DNA of 64,000 nucleotides from Candidatus Woesearchaeota archaeon (lineage in GTDB: Archaea; Nanobdellota; Nanobdellia; Woesearchaeales; ARS49): positions 19,751 to 83,750 of the forward strand of contig JAHWHY010000006.1 of assembly GCA_019323015.1 (NCBI GenBank). The letters are read 5' to 3'. Both the position numbers and the translations under genes were made by a program. The notes under the pieces were generated by a model that ran no database searches, had not been told where the DNA came from, and worked only from the letters and a program-made list of their open reading frames with translations. Shown here piece after piece: positions 1 to 7,430 of this stretch (positions are counted from its first letter, which is position 1; each line of letters begins with the position of its first letter).

Positions 1-293
1 AAGACATTGATTGTTTCTGGGTATAATTTAGCTAATAGCTTGTTTTTATTCCAGACACCTATTAGTTTGTCTATTATGAATGGTTTTGGCTCTATGTTAA
101 ATGCCTGGCAGACCTCTGTAAAGGCGCTTGTCTGGTCTTCATGAGGTTTTGTCATTAGCACTGATTCTGTTTTTATCACAAAGTCTGAGAATTTCATTCT
201 AACTCGAAGTATGTTATATGTCTGCCTCAGAGGAGAATAAGTTCCGTTTTCTACTAATGTTCCCCAAAAATCAAATAATACTGCTTTTGCCAT
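1..293 (-). CDS. HAD-family hydrolase, 3' end cut by window edge
   Basis: The N-terminal 97 residues of a haloacid dehalogenase-like phosphatase are visible. The protein opens MAKAVLFDFWGTL, which holds HAD motif I: the nucleophile Asp followed by FWGT, a common variant in phosphoglycolate phosphatase and sugar phosphatase relatives in which the second Asp is replaced. The start ATG is at 291-293. The later motifs (the Lys and the DD pair) lie outside the window, so the substrate cannot be guessed. It is read towards the left edge, in the same direction as the tRNA-Ala just upstream. Confidence 0.8.
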   Translation of the reverse strand, partial: MAKAVLFDFWGTLVENGTYSPLRQTYNILRVRMKFSDFVIKTESVLMTKPHEDQTSAFTEVCQAFNIEPKPFIIDKLIGVWNKNKLLAKLYPETINV

Positions 294-350
294 TTTCCCC
301 CAATACAGTAATGATTACTTGTCCTTTAAAAAGGTATCGATATAAAAGCA

Positions 351-454
351 TGGACTGGGCGGGACTTTCAATAAAGGGCTTGAAGCCCCTCACATTTGAA
401 CCCGCAGCCTCTCCGCTGCCAGCGGAGCGTTCTACCAGGTTGAACTACCAGCCC
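351..454 (-). tRNA. tRNA-Ala (GGC) with a 30-nt T-loop intron
   Basis: The acceptor stem GGGCTGG pairs with CCAGTCC and contains the G3:U70 wobble that identifies tRNA-Ala; A73 follows. The D-stem is GTTC/GAAC and the anticodon stem CTCCG/CGGAG closes the loop CTGGCAG with anticodon GGC. The T-stem halves GCGGG (401-405) and CCCGC (359-363) are separated by 37 nt instead of 7. The extra 30 nt (365-394) form an archaeal bulge-helix-bulge: 5' bulge AAU, 4-bp central helix TTCA/TGAA, 3' bulge AGU, and an inner 9-bp hairpin. Cutting after the second base of each bulge restores the loop TTCAAAT, which puts the intron between positions 59 and 60. No CCA is encoded. Confidence 0.93.
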
Positions 455-508
455 ACAGGTCAAAAATACCGAATTTTATTTATAAAACCTCTGCTTTTAG
501 GCCTAAAT

Positions 509-928
509 ATGAAGATAGAGGAAAGCAGGATACTGTACCAGCCAAGGGTCATCTGGCTGATCATCAGCGAGTGGATGGATACTCTTGCGATATTCATGAA
601 TTCAAGAGTGTATATGCTTGTTGACAAGAACAAGCTTATTTCTATTTGTTGCATCAAGAATTTTGGCAAGGTTAAAGAGTTGGGTGTTGTCATAACAACA
701 AAAAAGTTCAGGAAAAAAGGTTATATGGCAAAGCTGTTGAATCAGGTGCTTAAGTATTATGGCACGCTTTATTTGATTTGTCTGAAACAGCTTGAGAATT
801 ATTACAAAAAATTTGGTTTTAAGACAATAAGAAAAGCTCCTTGGCCATTGCGAATTCGTGCAGGCCCATATAATTTCTTTGCAAACTTGTTTGGTTGGGA
901 AAAAATTGTTTACATGAAGAGAAAATAG
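509..928 (+). CDS. GNAT-family N-acetyltransferase
   Basis: A 139-residue protein resembling a compact GNAT acetyltransferase. The central segment VVITTKKFRKKGYMAKLLN fits motif A, with the R-x-x-G-Y/x acetyl-CoA pyrophosphate loop, and the ending ENYYKKFGFKTI is the usual GNAT C-terminal signature. The start at 509 is chosen because a TATA-like ATTTATAAAAC lies about 27 bp upstream, which fits leaderless transcription. Extending the frame upstream would run it through the tRNA-Ala gene. It is divergent from the tRNA and convergent with the histone gene, to which it directly abuts. The substrate is unknown. Confidence 0.8.
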   Translation: MKIEESRILYQPRVIWLIISEWMDTLAIFMNSRVYMLVDKNKLISICCIKNFGKVKELGVVITTKKFRKKGYMAKLLNQVLKYYGTLYLICLKQLENYYKKFGFKTIRKAPWPLRIRAGPYNFFANLFGWEKIVYMKRK

Positions 929-1147
929 CTATTTTCTTACTGCTAATCGTATATCTCCGTCATTTACTGTTTTTCTTCCTGCGTGTTTTGAGATCTTTAC
1001 TGCCTGGCTTGCTATGTCCTGTGCTTTATCTTCTATTATTTCAACAAGAACGTCTAGTGCATCTGAACTAATCCTCTGCGCACCTGCCTGCATCATTATT
1101 CTTGCAAGCGGTGCTTTAGGAATAGTCGTGGCTCTTTTAACTGCCAT
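929..1147 (-). CDS. Archaeal histone (HMf type)
   Basis: A 72-residue single histone fold, of normal length for archaeal nucleosomal histones. It shows the N-terminal AxxP segment (IPKAPLARIMMQAGAQRIS), the long central helix (DALDVLVEIIEDKAQDIASQAVKISKHAGRKTV) and the closing NDGDIRLAVRK, where the RKTV loop binds the DNA backbone and the DxR pair stabilises the fold. It forms dimers and higher multimers that wrap DNA. The gene is monocistronic and ends flush against the acetyltransferase gene. This is one of the strongest archaeal markers in the window. Confidence 0.97.
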   Translation of the reverse strand: MAVKRATTIPKAPLARIMMQAGAQRISSDALDVLVEIIEDKAQDIASQAVKISKHAGRKTVNDGDIRLAVRK

Positions 1148-1223
1148 GATTATAAGATCCCCCTTTGGTCTTTGGTAAAGTATTTAAAAATGAGCTTATT
1201 TATATATCTTTCTATTAGTATTC

Positions 1224-2132
1224 TTACTTAAGTTTCTGTAAATATCTAACAGCTTCTAGCAAGGCAACGCATCCTTCTCCTGCTGCTACGATTATTTGCT
1301 TTTCTACTCCGTCATTCACGTCTCCTGCTGCAAATATTCCTGGAACACTTGTCTGCATCTCTTTGTTTGCTATGATTTCTCCTTTGTCATTCTTTTCAAC
1401 AATATCGATGAACTGTGTGTTTGGTATTAATCCTATCTCTATGAATACGCCGTCTGTTTTCAAGCTTTTTTTCTCTTTATTATGTTCATATTCAATTCCT
1501 TTCACGAATTTGTCTCCTGTTATTGCTTTTGTGTCTGCTTTTGTTATGATTTCAAGGTTTTTCATTGCTTTAAGTTTATCTAATAGCACTGGTTCTCCCT
1601 GTATTTTGTCTCCCCAAACCAGCATGTAGATTTTCTTGGCGTATTTTTCGAGTATCATTGCTGCCTCTATTGCAGAATTTCCTCCGCCGATTACAGCAAC
1701 TGTTTTTCCTTTGTATAATGGAGCGTCGCATGTTGCGCAGTATGTTACTCCTTTGCCGTATAGTTCTTTTTCTCCAGGCACGTTCAGGTGTCTTGGTTGT
1801 TTTCCAGAGGCAATTATCACTGTTTTTGTCTGGTATGTTCCTTTTTTTGTTTTTAACTCAAAGTTTTTGCCTTTTTTCTTGACAGCTTCCACCGGCTCCT
1901 GCTCGCGGACCTCTATCTTGTATTCTTTTAGGTGTTCCTGGAATTTTTCAACTAATTGCTCTCCTGACAGTGTGTGGAAGCCTAGGTAGTTTTCTACTTC
2001 TGTGCTCCAGAGTGTCTGTCCGCCTATGTTTCCTGTTAGAACTATGAAGTTGATTTTTTGTCTTGCTGCGTATATTGCAGCGCTTAGGCCTGCAGGCCCT
2101 CCGCCTATTATCACAAGGTCGTATACGACCAT
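1224..2132 (-). CDS. trxB: Thioredoxin-disulfide reductase
   Basis: A 302-residue flavoprotein that reduces thioredoxin or glutaredoxin-like disulfides with NAD(P)H. The N-terminal FAD-binding Rossmann motif IIGGGPAGLSAA is followed by the redox-active CATC near residue 135 (TYCATCDAPLYKGK), the NAD(P)H-binding motif VIGGGNSAIEAA and the C-terminal FAD motif GIFAAGDV. The active-site pair and length match the family. A second, more divergent TrxB-like protein is encoded at 30196-31098. The next gene downstream in this orientation is the histone, separated by 76 bp. Confidence 0.96.
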   Translation of the reverse strand: MVVYDLVIIGGGPAGLSAAIYAARQKINFIVLTGNIGGQTLWSTEVENYLGFHTLSGEQLVEKFQEHLKEYKIEVREQEPVEAVKKKGKNFELKTKKGTYQTKTVIIASGKQPRHLNVPGEKELYGKGVTYCATCDAPLYKGKTVAVIGGGNSAIEAAMILEKYAKKIYMLVWGDKIQGEPVLLDKLKAMKNLEIITKADTKAITGDKFVKGIEYEHNKEKKSLKTDGVFIEIGLIPNTQFIDIVEKNDKGEIIANKEMQTSVPGIFAAGDVNDGVEKQIIVAAGEGCVALLEAVRYLQKLK

Positions 2133-2144
2133 AATATCACCCTT

Positions 2145-2492
2145 TTATTTTACAATGATTTTAGCAGATTCTCCTTCTCCCATCTCTATTGCTCCGCCTG
2201 TATATACTATTGTGCTGTTTGCTACTTGCGGCGGTTGTGTTTGTGCTGCTGTTGTTATTGGAGGCACTGTTGTGTTTTGTGTATTGTTTTCAATGCTTGT
2301 GTTGCTTTCTGTTTTATTTTCCAGTATTTTTGGAGGCATAACTGTTATTTCCTGCTTTACCTCAACTTCAGGCTCTTTTGGTACTGTCTTGCTCTCTGTT
2401 TCATTCATGCCTGCCAATTCTTCTGCTGGCGGAACACATGCTATTACCAGAAGTAATAGGCTTATTGCTGTTAGTATATGTATTGCTTTCAT
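2145..2492 (-). CDS. Putative lipoprotein with Pro/Thr/Glu-rich linker
   Basis: A 115-residue secreted protein. It has a short N-terminus, a hydrophobic stretch ending LLVIAC that is a bacterial-type lipobox, and a mature part that is low in complexity and rich in Glu, Thr, Asn, Val and Pro, with several N-x-T/S sequons that could be glycosylated (NKTESNTS, NNTQNTT). The C-terminal 25 residues (VANSTIVYTGG... SAKIIVK) look like a small beta structure. No catalytic motif is seen. It lies 12 bp upstream of trxB on the same strand. The function is unknown. Confidence 0.7.
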   Translation of the reverse strand: MKAIHILTAISLLLLVIACVPPAEELAGMNETESKTVPKEPEVEVKQEITVMPPKILENKTESNTSIENNTQNTTVPPITTAAQTQPPQVANSTIVYTGGAIEMGEGESAKIIVK

Positions 2493-2513
2493 ACAGCTTG
2501 GTTTAGAAGGGAT

Positions 2514-3362
2514 TTATTTAAACTTTTCTGCCTGGTTTAAGAACTCTACAAAGGAATTGATGTGCTTTAAGTATTTCTTAAATGCCTCTTGTAACATCTC
2601 TGGCGTGATTTTTCGGTCAGGGTGCGGCTTTAGTATCATTTCTTCTATATATTTTTGTTTTTCTAGAATGTCTGACTTGAAGTTTTGCGGGTCTCTTAGA
2701 AGTTCTATTGCGCGGAATATCTGCTGTATCATTCCGCTTGTGTGGGTCTGTTCTATGTGGTTCTTAAGCTTTTCATAATCAAATTTTTCGCCAGGGAACT
2801 TGTTGAAGTATATCCATGCAAGCTGCTTGCTGAATGCTCTCATCTCAGCGTTGTCCATTATGTAAAACAAGTACCCCTCAAATTCGCCTGTTGGAAAGCT
2901 TTCTGTATGGTGGAATATGTGATCGCATTCATGGTATATGCTTGTTATGACCAATGTTAGATTGTGTTCTAGCTGTCCTTGGTTCTCTGACTCATCTATT
3001 ATTCCCGTCATGATGGATATTCCTGCATATTCGTCATCTATGATGTCGCAATGGGCATATGCCGAGCCCCAGGATTTTCCTATGGGTATGCTTATGGGCT
3101 TTTTGCAGATATCTGGAAAATTTTCCAGCAAGTAGGGATCAGTTACCCAGAATTTCTTCATCTTGTCATTTTTTTCCCAAACCTGGAATATGCACTTTCG
3201 AAAGGGTATGGGCTTTTTTTCTTCAAATTTTTTCTTGGCAAATATCTTTGCTGCAGCGCGGAACTTGTCTGCAATAAAATTTGCAAACAGTATTGATGCC
3301 TCCTCTTCTTTGGTGTATTTTATTAATCCCAGTTCTTTTGCAATGTCGCGAAACAATTCCAT
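2514..3362 (-). CDS. Uncharacterised protein with HExxH metallopeptidase motif
   Basis: A 282-residue soluble protein. Around residue 144 the sequence SIYHECDHIFHH carries a zinc-metallopeptidase HExxH motif. About 25 residues later NAEMRAFSKQLAWIY supplies a Glu that could be the third zinc ligand, as in gluzincins. The rest is rich in charged residues and has no signal peptide, so it is probably cytoplasmic. I do not recognise a named family, so peptidase activity is an inference from the motif only. It lies between lgt and the small lipoprotein gene, all on the minus strand. Confidence 0.65.
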   Translation of the reverse strand: MELFRDIAKELGLIKYTKEEEASILFANFIADKFRAAAKIFAKKKFEEKKPIPFRKCIFQVWEKNDKMKKFWVTDPYLLENFPDICKKPISIPIGKSWGSAYAHCDIIDDEYAGISIMTGIIDESENQGQLEHNLTLVITSIYHECDHIFHHTESFPTGEFEGYLFYIMDNAEMRAFSKQLAWIYFNKFPGEKFDYEKLKNHIEQTHTSGMIQQIFRAIELLRDPQNFKSDILEKQKYIEEMILKPHPDRKITPEMLQEAFKKYLKHINSFVEFLNQAEKFK

Positions 3363-3404
3363 GATAAGAAGCAGATGGTTCTGGCTTATTAATTTTTCTA
3401 TGTT

Positions 3405-4154
3405 CTACTTTCTAATCCTGTACAGCAAATAAACTCCTGCTATGAACATAGGAATATTCAGGCACTGTCCCATTGTTAATGGGCCTATCATTAGTTCTGG
3501 TTCTCTGACATACTCTGTCAAGAATCTGAAGACAGAATATAATATCAAGAACCATCCAAGAAGATATCCTGGTTTTCTCTTGAGGTTGCGTTGAAAAAAC
3601 AAGAATCCAAATATTACTAAATTATATGCTGCTTCATAAAGTTGTGATGGGTGCCTGAAGCCTTCTGCAGAGGGAAACTTTACTCCCCAAGGTAAGGAAG
3701 TAACCCTTCCATACAGTTCTCCATTGATGAAATTGCCGATTCTTCCAAACACTTGTGCAAGAGCTAATGGAACAACAAAGACATCGCATAATTGAAGAAA
3801 GCTTATTTTTTTCTTTCTTGAAAACGCATATCCTGCTATCAAGACTCCTATTAATCCGCCATGAAAACTCAAGCCGCCGTGCCATATTGCTATTATTTCA
3901 GAAGGGTTTGCAATATAGTAAGACGGATTATAGAATATGATCTCCCCTAGTCGTGCTCCTATAATCAATGCTGCTACAAGCCAGATCATCAGGTCATCAA
4001 GGTCTTTCAGTGTAATCTTAAGTGTCTTCTTCTTTACAGCTGCTCTTGCATAAAGATAGATTACAATAAAGCTTAGGACATACATCAAGCCGTACCATCT
4101 TACTTCTAGAGGCCCTAATGAAAGAATCACTGGATTTAGATTATGAGTCCACAT
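3405..4154 (-). CDS. lgt: Prolipoprotein diacylglyceryl transferase
   Basis: A 249-residue polytopic membrane enzyme of the bacterial Lgt family, which transfers a lipid moiety to the lipobox Cys of preprolipoproteins. Family hallmarks are present: the N-terminal RWYGLMY, the H-G-G-L-S-F-H-G-G segment near residue 95, the strongly conserved GRIGNFINGELYGR (residues 136-149) and the C-terminal R-x-x-E-x-x-R-E-P segment. Lgt homologues are unusual in archaea, whose glycerolipids are ether-linked, so the lipid donor here is uncertain. Five lipobox proteins in this window are plausible substrates. Confidence 0.93.
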   Translation of the reverse strand: MWTHNLNPVILSLGPLEVRWYGLMYVLSFIVIYLYARAAVKKKTLKITLKDLDDLMIWLVAALIIGARLGEIIFYNPSYYIANPSEIIAIWHGGLSFHGGLIGVLIAGYAFSRKKKISFLQLCDVFVVPLALAQVFGRIGNFINGELYGRVTSLPWGVKFPSAEGFRHPSQLYEAAYNLVIFGFLFFQRNLKRKPGYLLGWFLILYSVFRFLTEYVREPELMIGPLTMGQCLNIPMFIAGVYLLYRIRK

Positions 4155-4155
4155 T

Positions 4156-4947
4156 TTACATCTTTTGTATTGTTAATGATATATAAATCCTTGCTATTGT
4201 CATTGCAGGAAGCAATAAGATAAATCCAATTATGATTCCTGCTAAAGGATGTATAGAAGCCAGTAATTTTATCACGATATTAAGCGCGAGTAAATATACT
4301 GCAATCAATAATATTGATGGCAATAACTGCTTTATCTTGCTTGTGCCGGTGCTTATGCTTTTTCTGAGATTTAGTTTTATATAGGATATGACTGCAAAGT
4401 ATGCTATGAATATCAGGTAAAACACCAGTACAACATTTAGTGTGTTTGATGCTTGTGTCTGCATTAGTGTGCTTATGAGTATTTTTCTTATGTCTACAAC
4501 AAGCCCTAATGCATAGTAAAGTGCAAAAAGGATAAACCATAATATGTTTAAGAGCAGGAATTTTTTGAGGTAATCAAGATACTTTATTTTCTTTCCAGTG
4601 AGCTGTAAAGCTATTTTCCAATTAACTGCCTGAAAGATACAATAAGTCAGGTATGTTGTGGCTGCGAGTATTAATAAAAGCCAGATTATGTTGTTGAAGT
4701 ATGGTGCAATCACTTCTGATGATAGTGCAGAGAACATGCTTTGGCTATCTCTTGTTGCTGTTTTTACTGCCTCTCCTGCGTGTGCTCCTATTATGTTGAC
4801 ATTAGCCATTAATTTGAGGTATATTGGTGCTGTTGCAAAGCCGTAAACAAAAAAGAACAGAATGTCAAGGAATATGCTTAGAAAAAACAGTTTTTTGTTG
4901 TCATATGCTGTTCTGATGGCTTTTTTTAGCAGTGTGGTCTCTTTCAT
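4156..4947 (-). CDS. Polytopic membrane protein, unknown function
   Basis: 263 residues with about six hydrophobic segments (for example FFLSIFLDILFFFVYGFA, IWLLLILAATTYLTYCIFQ and the Ile/Leu-rich C-terminal third). The start MKETTLLKKA at 4947 is chosen because it overlaps the stop of the 44-residue gene upstream in an ATGA arrangement, which indicates translational coupling. A longer start would read into that gene. No family is recognised. It lies 1 bp upstream of lgt, so it is probably in the same transcript and may belong to envelope biogenesis. Confidence 0.7.
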   Translation of the reverse strand: MKETTLLKKAIRTAYDNKKLFFLSIFLDILFFFVYGFATAPIYLKLMANVNIIGAHAGEAVKTATRDSQSMFSALSSEVIAPYFNNIIWLLLILAATTYLTYCIFQAVNWKIALQLTGKKIKYLDYLKKFLLLNILWFILFALYYALGLVVDIRKILISTLMQTQASNTLNVVLVFYLIFIAYFAVISYIKLNLRKSISTGTSKIKQLLPSILLIAVYLLALNIVIKLLASIHPLAGIIIGFILLLPAMTIARIYISLTIQKM

Positions 4948-5078
4948 GCTATTGACTCTATTAGTGCTTGTGCTCCTGGCGTGGGAAAGAGAATGTCCAG
5001 GTTTGCTATGACCCACGCGAGCACGACTATGATAATTAAAAGTATAATAATAAGAAAAATATCTTCTTTTTTAGCCAT
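4944..5078 (-). CDS. Small single-span membrane protein (44 aa)
   Basis: A 44-residue protein starting MAKKEDIF, with one Ile/Val/Leu-rich membrane span (residues 8-27) and a short C-terminal tail. It starts 2 bp after the stop of the 62-residue gene and its TGA overlaps the ATG of the next gene, so it sits in a translationally coupled run of membrane-protein genes. There is no recognisable family. The basic N-terminus suggests a cytoplasmic N-terminus. Confidence 0.65.
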   Translation of the reverse strand: MAKKEDIFLIIILLIIIVVLAWVIANLDILFPTPGAQALIESIA

Positions 5079-5080
5079 GT

Positions 5081-5269
5081 TTATAACATTCCAGTGAAAT
5101 ACATGACCAGCACTACTACCACAACAAGTGCTATTATTCCCCAAATTGCCAGCTTGATCTCAGGAGCACAGGTTGTTGACTCAACTCTATAAACTGGTGC
5201 TGGTTTTGGCCTGAATTTTAATTTTGGTTTTGACTTTTTAGTTTTCCTTCTTTTTTTCTTCTTAGCCAT
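5081..5269 (-). CDS. Small basic single-span membrane protein (62 aa)
   Basis: A 62-residue protein. Its first third is almost entirely Lys/Arg/Pro (MAKKKKRRKTKKSKPKLKF), followed by a short neutral linker with one Cys and a C-terminal membrane span (LAIWGIIALVVVVVLVMYF). The design suggests a tail-anchored protein with a cytoplasmic, possibly nucleic-acid- or ribosome-binding, basic arm. It is the first gene of the run leading to lgt. The function is unknown. Confidence 0.65.
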   Translation of the reverse strand: MAKKKKRRKTKKSKPKLKFRPKPAPVYRVESTTCAPEIKLAIWGIIALVVVVVLVMYFTGML

Positions 5270-5307
5270 TACTATTACACCCCCTTTTTTACTTAAATAT
5301 AAAGTTT

Positions 5308-6369
5308 CTATTTAAAAATGTTTCTATCTTTGTAGAGTGTTTTTGCAAATGGGTAAAGGATTGCCTTTATGATGTCTGGCCTGTACCATTTTGCAAAGAA
5401 GGCAAGTGCATCTGTTTTTTCTGCTTTTTTTAGTATTGACACATATTGTTCACTGCTGGCATAGGAATATCGCAGGCGGTTTGAGATTCCTTGTTTTAGA
5501 ATTGCCCCAAATTCGTCTTTCCATAGAGTGTCGTAATTTTTGTGTTCTATTATGCTTTTTGCCGCGAGATAGCCTGAAGTTATGGCATACATTATTCCAA
5601 AGCCGAAAAGATAGTCTTGGAATCCTGCTGCTTCTCCGGCATAGCGTCTTTTGTTCTTGATGGCAGAATCTCTTATCTGGAAGTTTATGCCGCAGCCAAT
5701 GGGCTTTTTGTTTTGAATCTTGAATTTCTTGAGTTTCTGGAATCTTTTGATTGTTTTATCAACTAATTTTTGTGCGTTTTTTTTCTGGTCACTGAAAATG
5801 CAGGTGATCAGGCATGCTTGCTTGTTGACCACGATAAGGTAAGCATATAACTCAGGGGATAGTTTGTCATCTGCAATAGACATTACTGTGTTTGGCAGGT
5901 CTGTCTTGAATTTAATGCCTTCCCCCACTGCTATGTGTTTTGCTGCGCCTGTTGCAACAATGTCTGCCTTGCTTTCAGGCAGTCTTTTCTTGAATATTAT
6001 TTTCACTCCTGCTTCTAGTGCCTGTTTTTTCAAGGACGCGTCTAATGTGCCTTTTGCATTTCCTCTCTGGATAAGATAGCAGATTGGCTTTTTGGATTTA
6101 AGCAGGTATTTTCTGGATTTATAATCATACATCTCAAATGATTTCATGGGCGTATACTTGAACAAGGGCTTTATGTTCATTCTTTTCAGTGCTTTTAAAG
6201 TGTCTTCATCTGTTGTCCAGTTCTCAAGTCCCTGAAAGTCACCGTTTGACTTGAAGCCCACGTCAGAATTTTGTTCATATACTGTTGCTTTGTATCCTGC
6301 TTTTGCAAGATTGATTGCAGCAGAAAGTCCTGCAGGCCCTGCTCCTGCTATTTTTATCTCTTTTTTCAT
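5308..6369 (-). CDS. FAD-dependent oxidoreductase, geranylgeranyl-reductase-like
   Basis: A 353-residue flavoprotein with the N-terminal dinucleotide-binding motif IAGAGPAGLSAAINLAKAGY and E at the end of the second strand (TVYEQN). Near residue 245 GEAAGFQDYLFGFGIMYAITSGYLAAKSI is the family-typical segment in which the usual GDAAG is GEAAG, followed by G-I/M and S-G, as in archaeal geranylgeranyl reductases that saturate isoprenoid chains of membrane lipids. The family is broad and includes other flavin monooxygenase-like enzymes, so the lipid role is likely but not proven. It is divergent from hypA, with a 74-bp gap. Confidence 0.78.
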   Translation of the reverse strand: MKKEIKIAGAGPAGLSAAINLAKAGYKATVYEQNSDVGFKSNGDFQGLENWTTDEDTLKALKRMNIKPLFKYTPMKSFEMYDYKSRKYLLKSKKPICYLIQRGNAKGTLDASLKKQALEAGVKIIFKKRLPESKADIVATGAAKHIAVGEGIKFKTDLPNTVMSIADDKLSPELYAYLIVVNKQACLITCIFSDQKKNAQKLVDKTIKRFQKLKKFKIQNKKPIGCGINFQIRDSAIKNKRRYAGEAAGFQDYLFGFGIMYAITSGYLAAKSIIEHKNYDTLWKDEFGAILKQGISNRLRYSYASSEQYVSILKKAEKTDALAFFAKWYRPDIIKAILYPFAKTLYKDRNIFK

Positions 6370-6443
6370 AGCATTAAGAATAATTTTGTACTATAAAAAC
6401 TTATCTCAGAAAAACTTATATACTCTTTTGTATTAATAAGATT

Positions 6444-6767
6444 ATGCATGAGGGGTTTATTGCTCAGGAATTGATTGACAAGGCTAAGGCACAGGGCACT
6501 GTGAAGAAGATTGTGGTTGAAGTGGGTGACTTGGCTCACTTGCCTGCAGATGAATTAAAAGAGGCCCTGGAAAAAAGAGTTGATTGGAAGATTGAGATAA
6601 TCAAGGTTCCTGGTCTTGTTGAGTGCAGGTGCGGTTACAAGGGGGTGCCTAAGATTCTTGAGAAAGCTCATGATTTAACGCTTTTTGAGTGCCCCCAGTG
6701 TCATAACATTCCTTTTAAGATTTTGAAAGGAGAGGATATTGTCCTTAAGGATGTGGTGGTTGAATAA
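6444..6767 (+). CDS. hypA: Hydrogenase nickel incorporation protein HypA
   Basis: A 107-residue nickel metallochaperone for [NiFe]-hydrogenase. The N-terminal MHE nickel-binding motif is intact. The C-terminal zinc site is CRCG (about residue 55) plus CPQC (about residue 84), so the first half is C-x-C rather than the usual C-x-x-C. A TATA-like TTATATAC lies about 25 bp before the ATG, which suggests a leaderless transcript. Its stop overlaps the hypC start (TAATG). The partner genes hypB, hypD, hypE and hypF are not in the window. Confidence 0.93.
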   Translation: MHEGFIAQELIDKAKAQGTVKKIVVEVGDLAHLPADELKEALEKRVDWKIEIIKVPGLVECRCGYKGVPKILEKAHDLTLFECPQCHNIPFKILKGEDIVLKDVVVE

Positions 6768-6985
6768 TGTGTTTGGCTATTCCTGGGAAGATAATAGAAA
6801 TAAAAGGCAGCACTGCTGTCATTGATTATGGTTTTGAGAAAAGAGAAGCTAATGCTTCTTTGATTGATGACTTGAAGGTGGGGGATTTTGTGATTGTTAA
6901 TGCAGGCTTTGTGATGGACAAGGTTCCTGAAGAGCAGGCTTTGAAATCACTTGAAGCTTGGAAAAATGCTGGAAAAAATGGTTGA
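6767..6985 (+). CDS. hypC: Hydrogenase assembly chaperone HypC
   Basis: A 72-residue HypC/HupF chaperone. The essential N-terminal MCLAIPGK, whose Cys2 carries the Fe(CN)2CO unit together with HypD and contacts the large-subunit precursor, is perfect. The rest follows the small OB-like fold: a beta-rich middle (GDFVIVNAGFVMDKV) and a C-terminal helix. The gene overlaps both hypA and the following unknown gene, so the set is translationally coupled. Confidence 0.96.
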   Translation: MCLAIPGKIIEIKGSTAVIDYGFEKREANASLIDDLKVGDFVIVNAGFVMDKVPEEQALKSLEAWKNAGKNG

Positions 6986-7430
6986 GACTCGTGAAGAAGT
7001 TTTTTTTAATTATGCTCGGCAATGCCTTTCTTTTTTGAAAGGAAATGCCAGAGTTCCTGAGGCTGTTTATGAGCAGTTGGTCAGGCATAGGGAAGAAGGG
7101 ACTGTTCCTGCCTGGGATTTGATAGAAAAAGCATTTATTAATGCAATTCCAGAATACTGGAAATTTGTAAGAGCTAATAAATTGGATGAGTATTCTCCTG
7201 ATTCTGTGCGCAGGTTCTGGCTTGAGCACCATAATACTTATGCAAACAAGGAATGTCATGTTTTTGTTGGTTTGGTTGAATCAATTAGTGATGATGGGAA
7301 TGGCAGCCCTGTTTATACAGTTAAATGCCCTGGCTTTTGCAGGAAATTTTCAGGCAAGTGGTTTAGGGATGCTAAGTTTGGTGACAGGATTTCTGTGCAT
7401 TTAGGTTTTGCCTCAGAGAAATTAAAATGA
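6978..7430 (+). CDS. Unknown protein inside the hydrogenase maturation cluster
   Basis: About 151 residues starting MVETREEVFF; ATG 6978 is chosen because it overlaps the hypC stop, although an in-frame ATG lies at 6966. The N-terminal two thirds are helical and rich in aromatic and charged residues. The C-terminal third (HVFVGLVESI... VYTVKCPGFCRKFSG... GDRISVHLGFA) looks beta-rich with a CPGFC pair that could bind metal or a disulfide. I recognise no family. It is overlapped by hypC and by the maturation protease gene, so a role in hydrogenase assembly is the simplest inference. Confidence 0.75.
   Translation: MVETREEVFFNYARQCLSFLKGNARVPEAVYEQLVRHREEGTVPAWDLIEKAFINAIPEYWKFVRANKLDEYSPDSVRRFWLEHHNTYANKECHVFVGLVESISDDGNGSPVYTVKCPGFCRKFSGKWFRDAKFGDRISVHLGFASEKLK

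Noticed and set aside
218..508. Long N-terminal extension of the acetyltransferase
   Set aside because: The frame is open upstream of 509 but runs through the tRNA-Ala gene and has no codon preference; the TATA box favours the start at 509.
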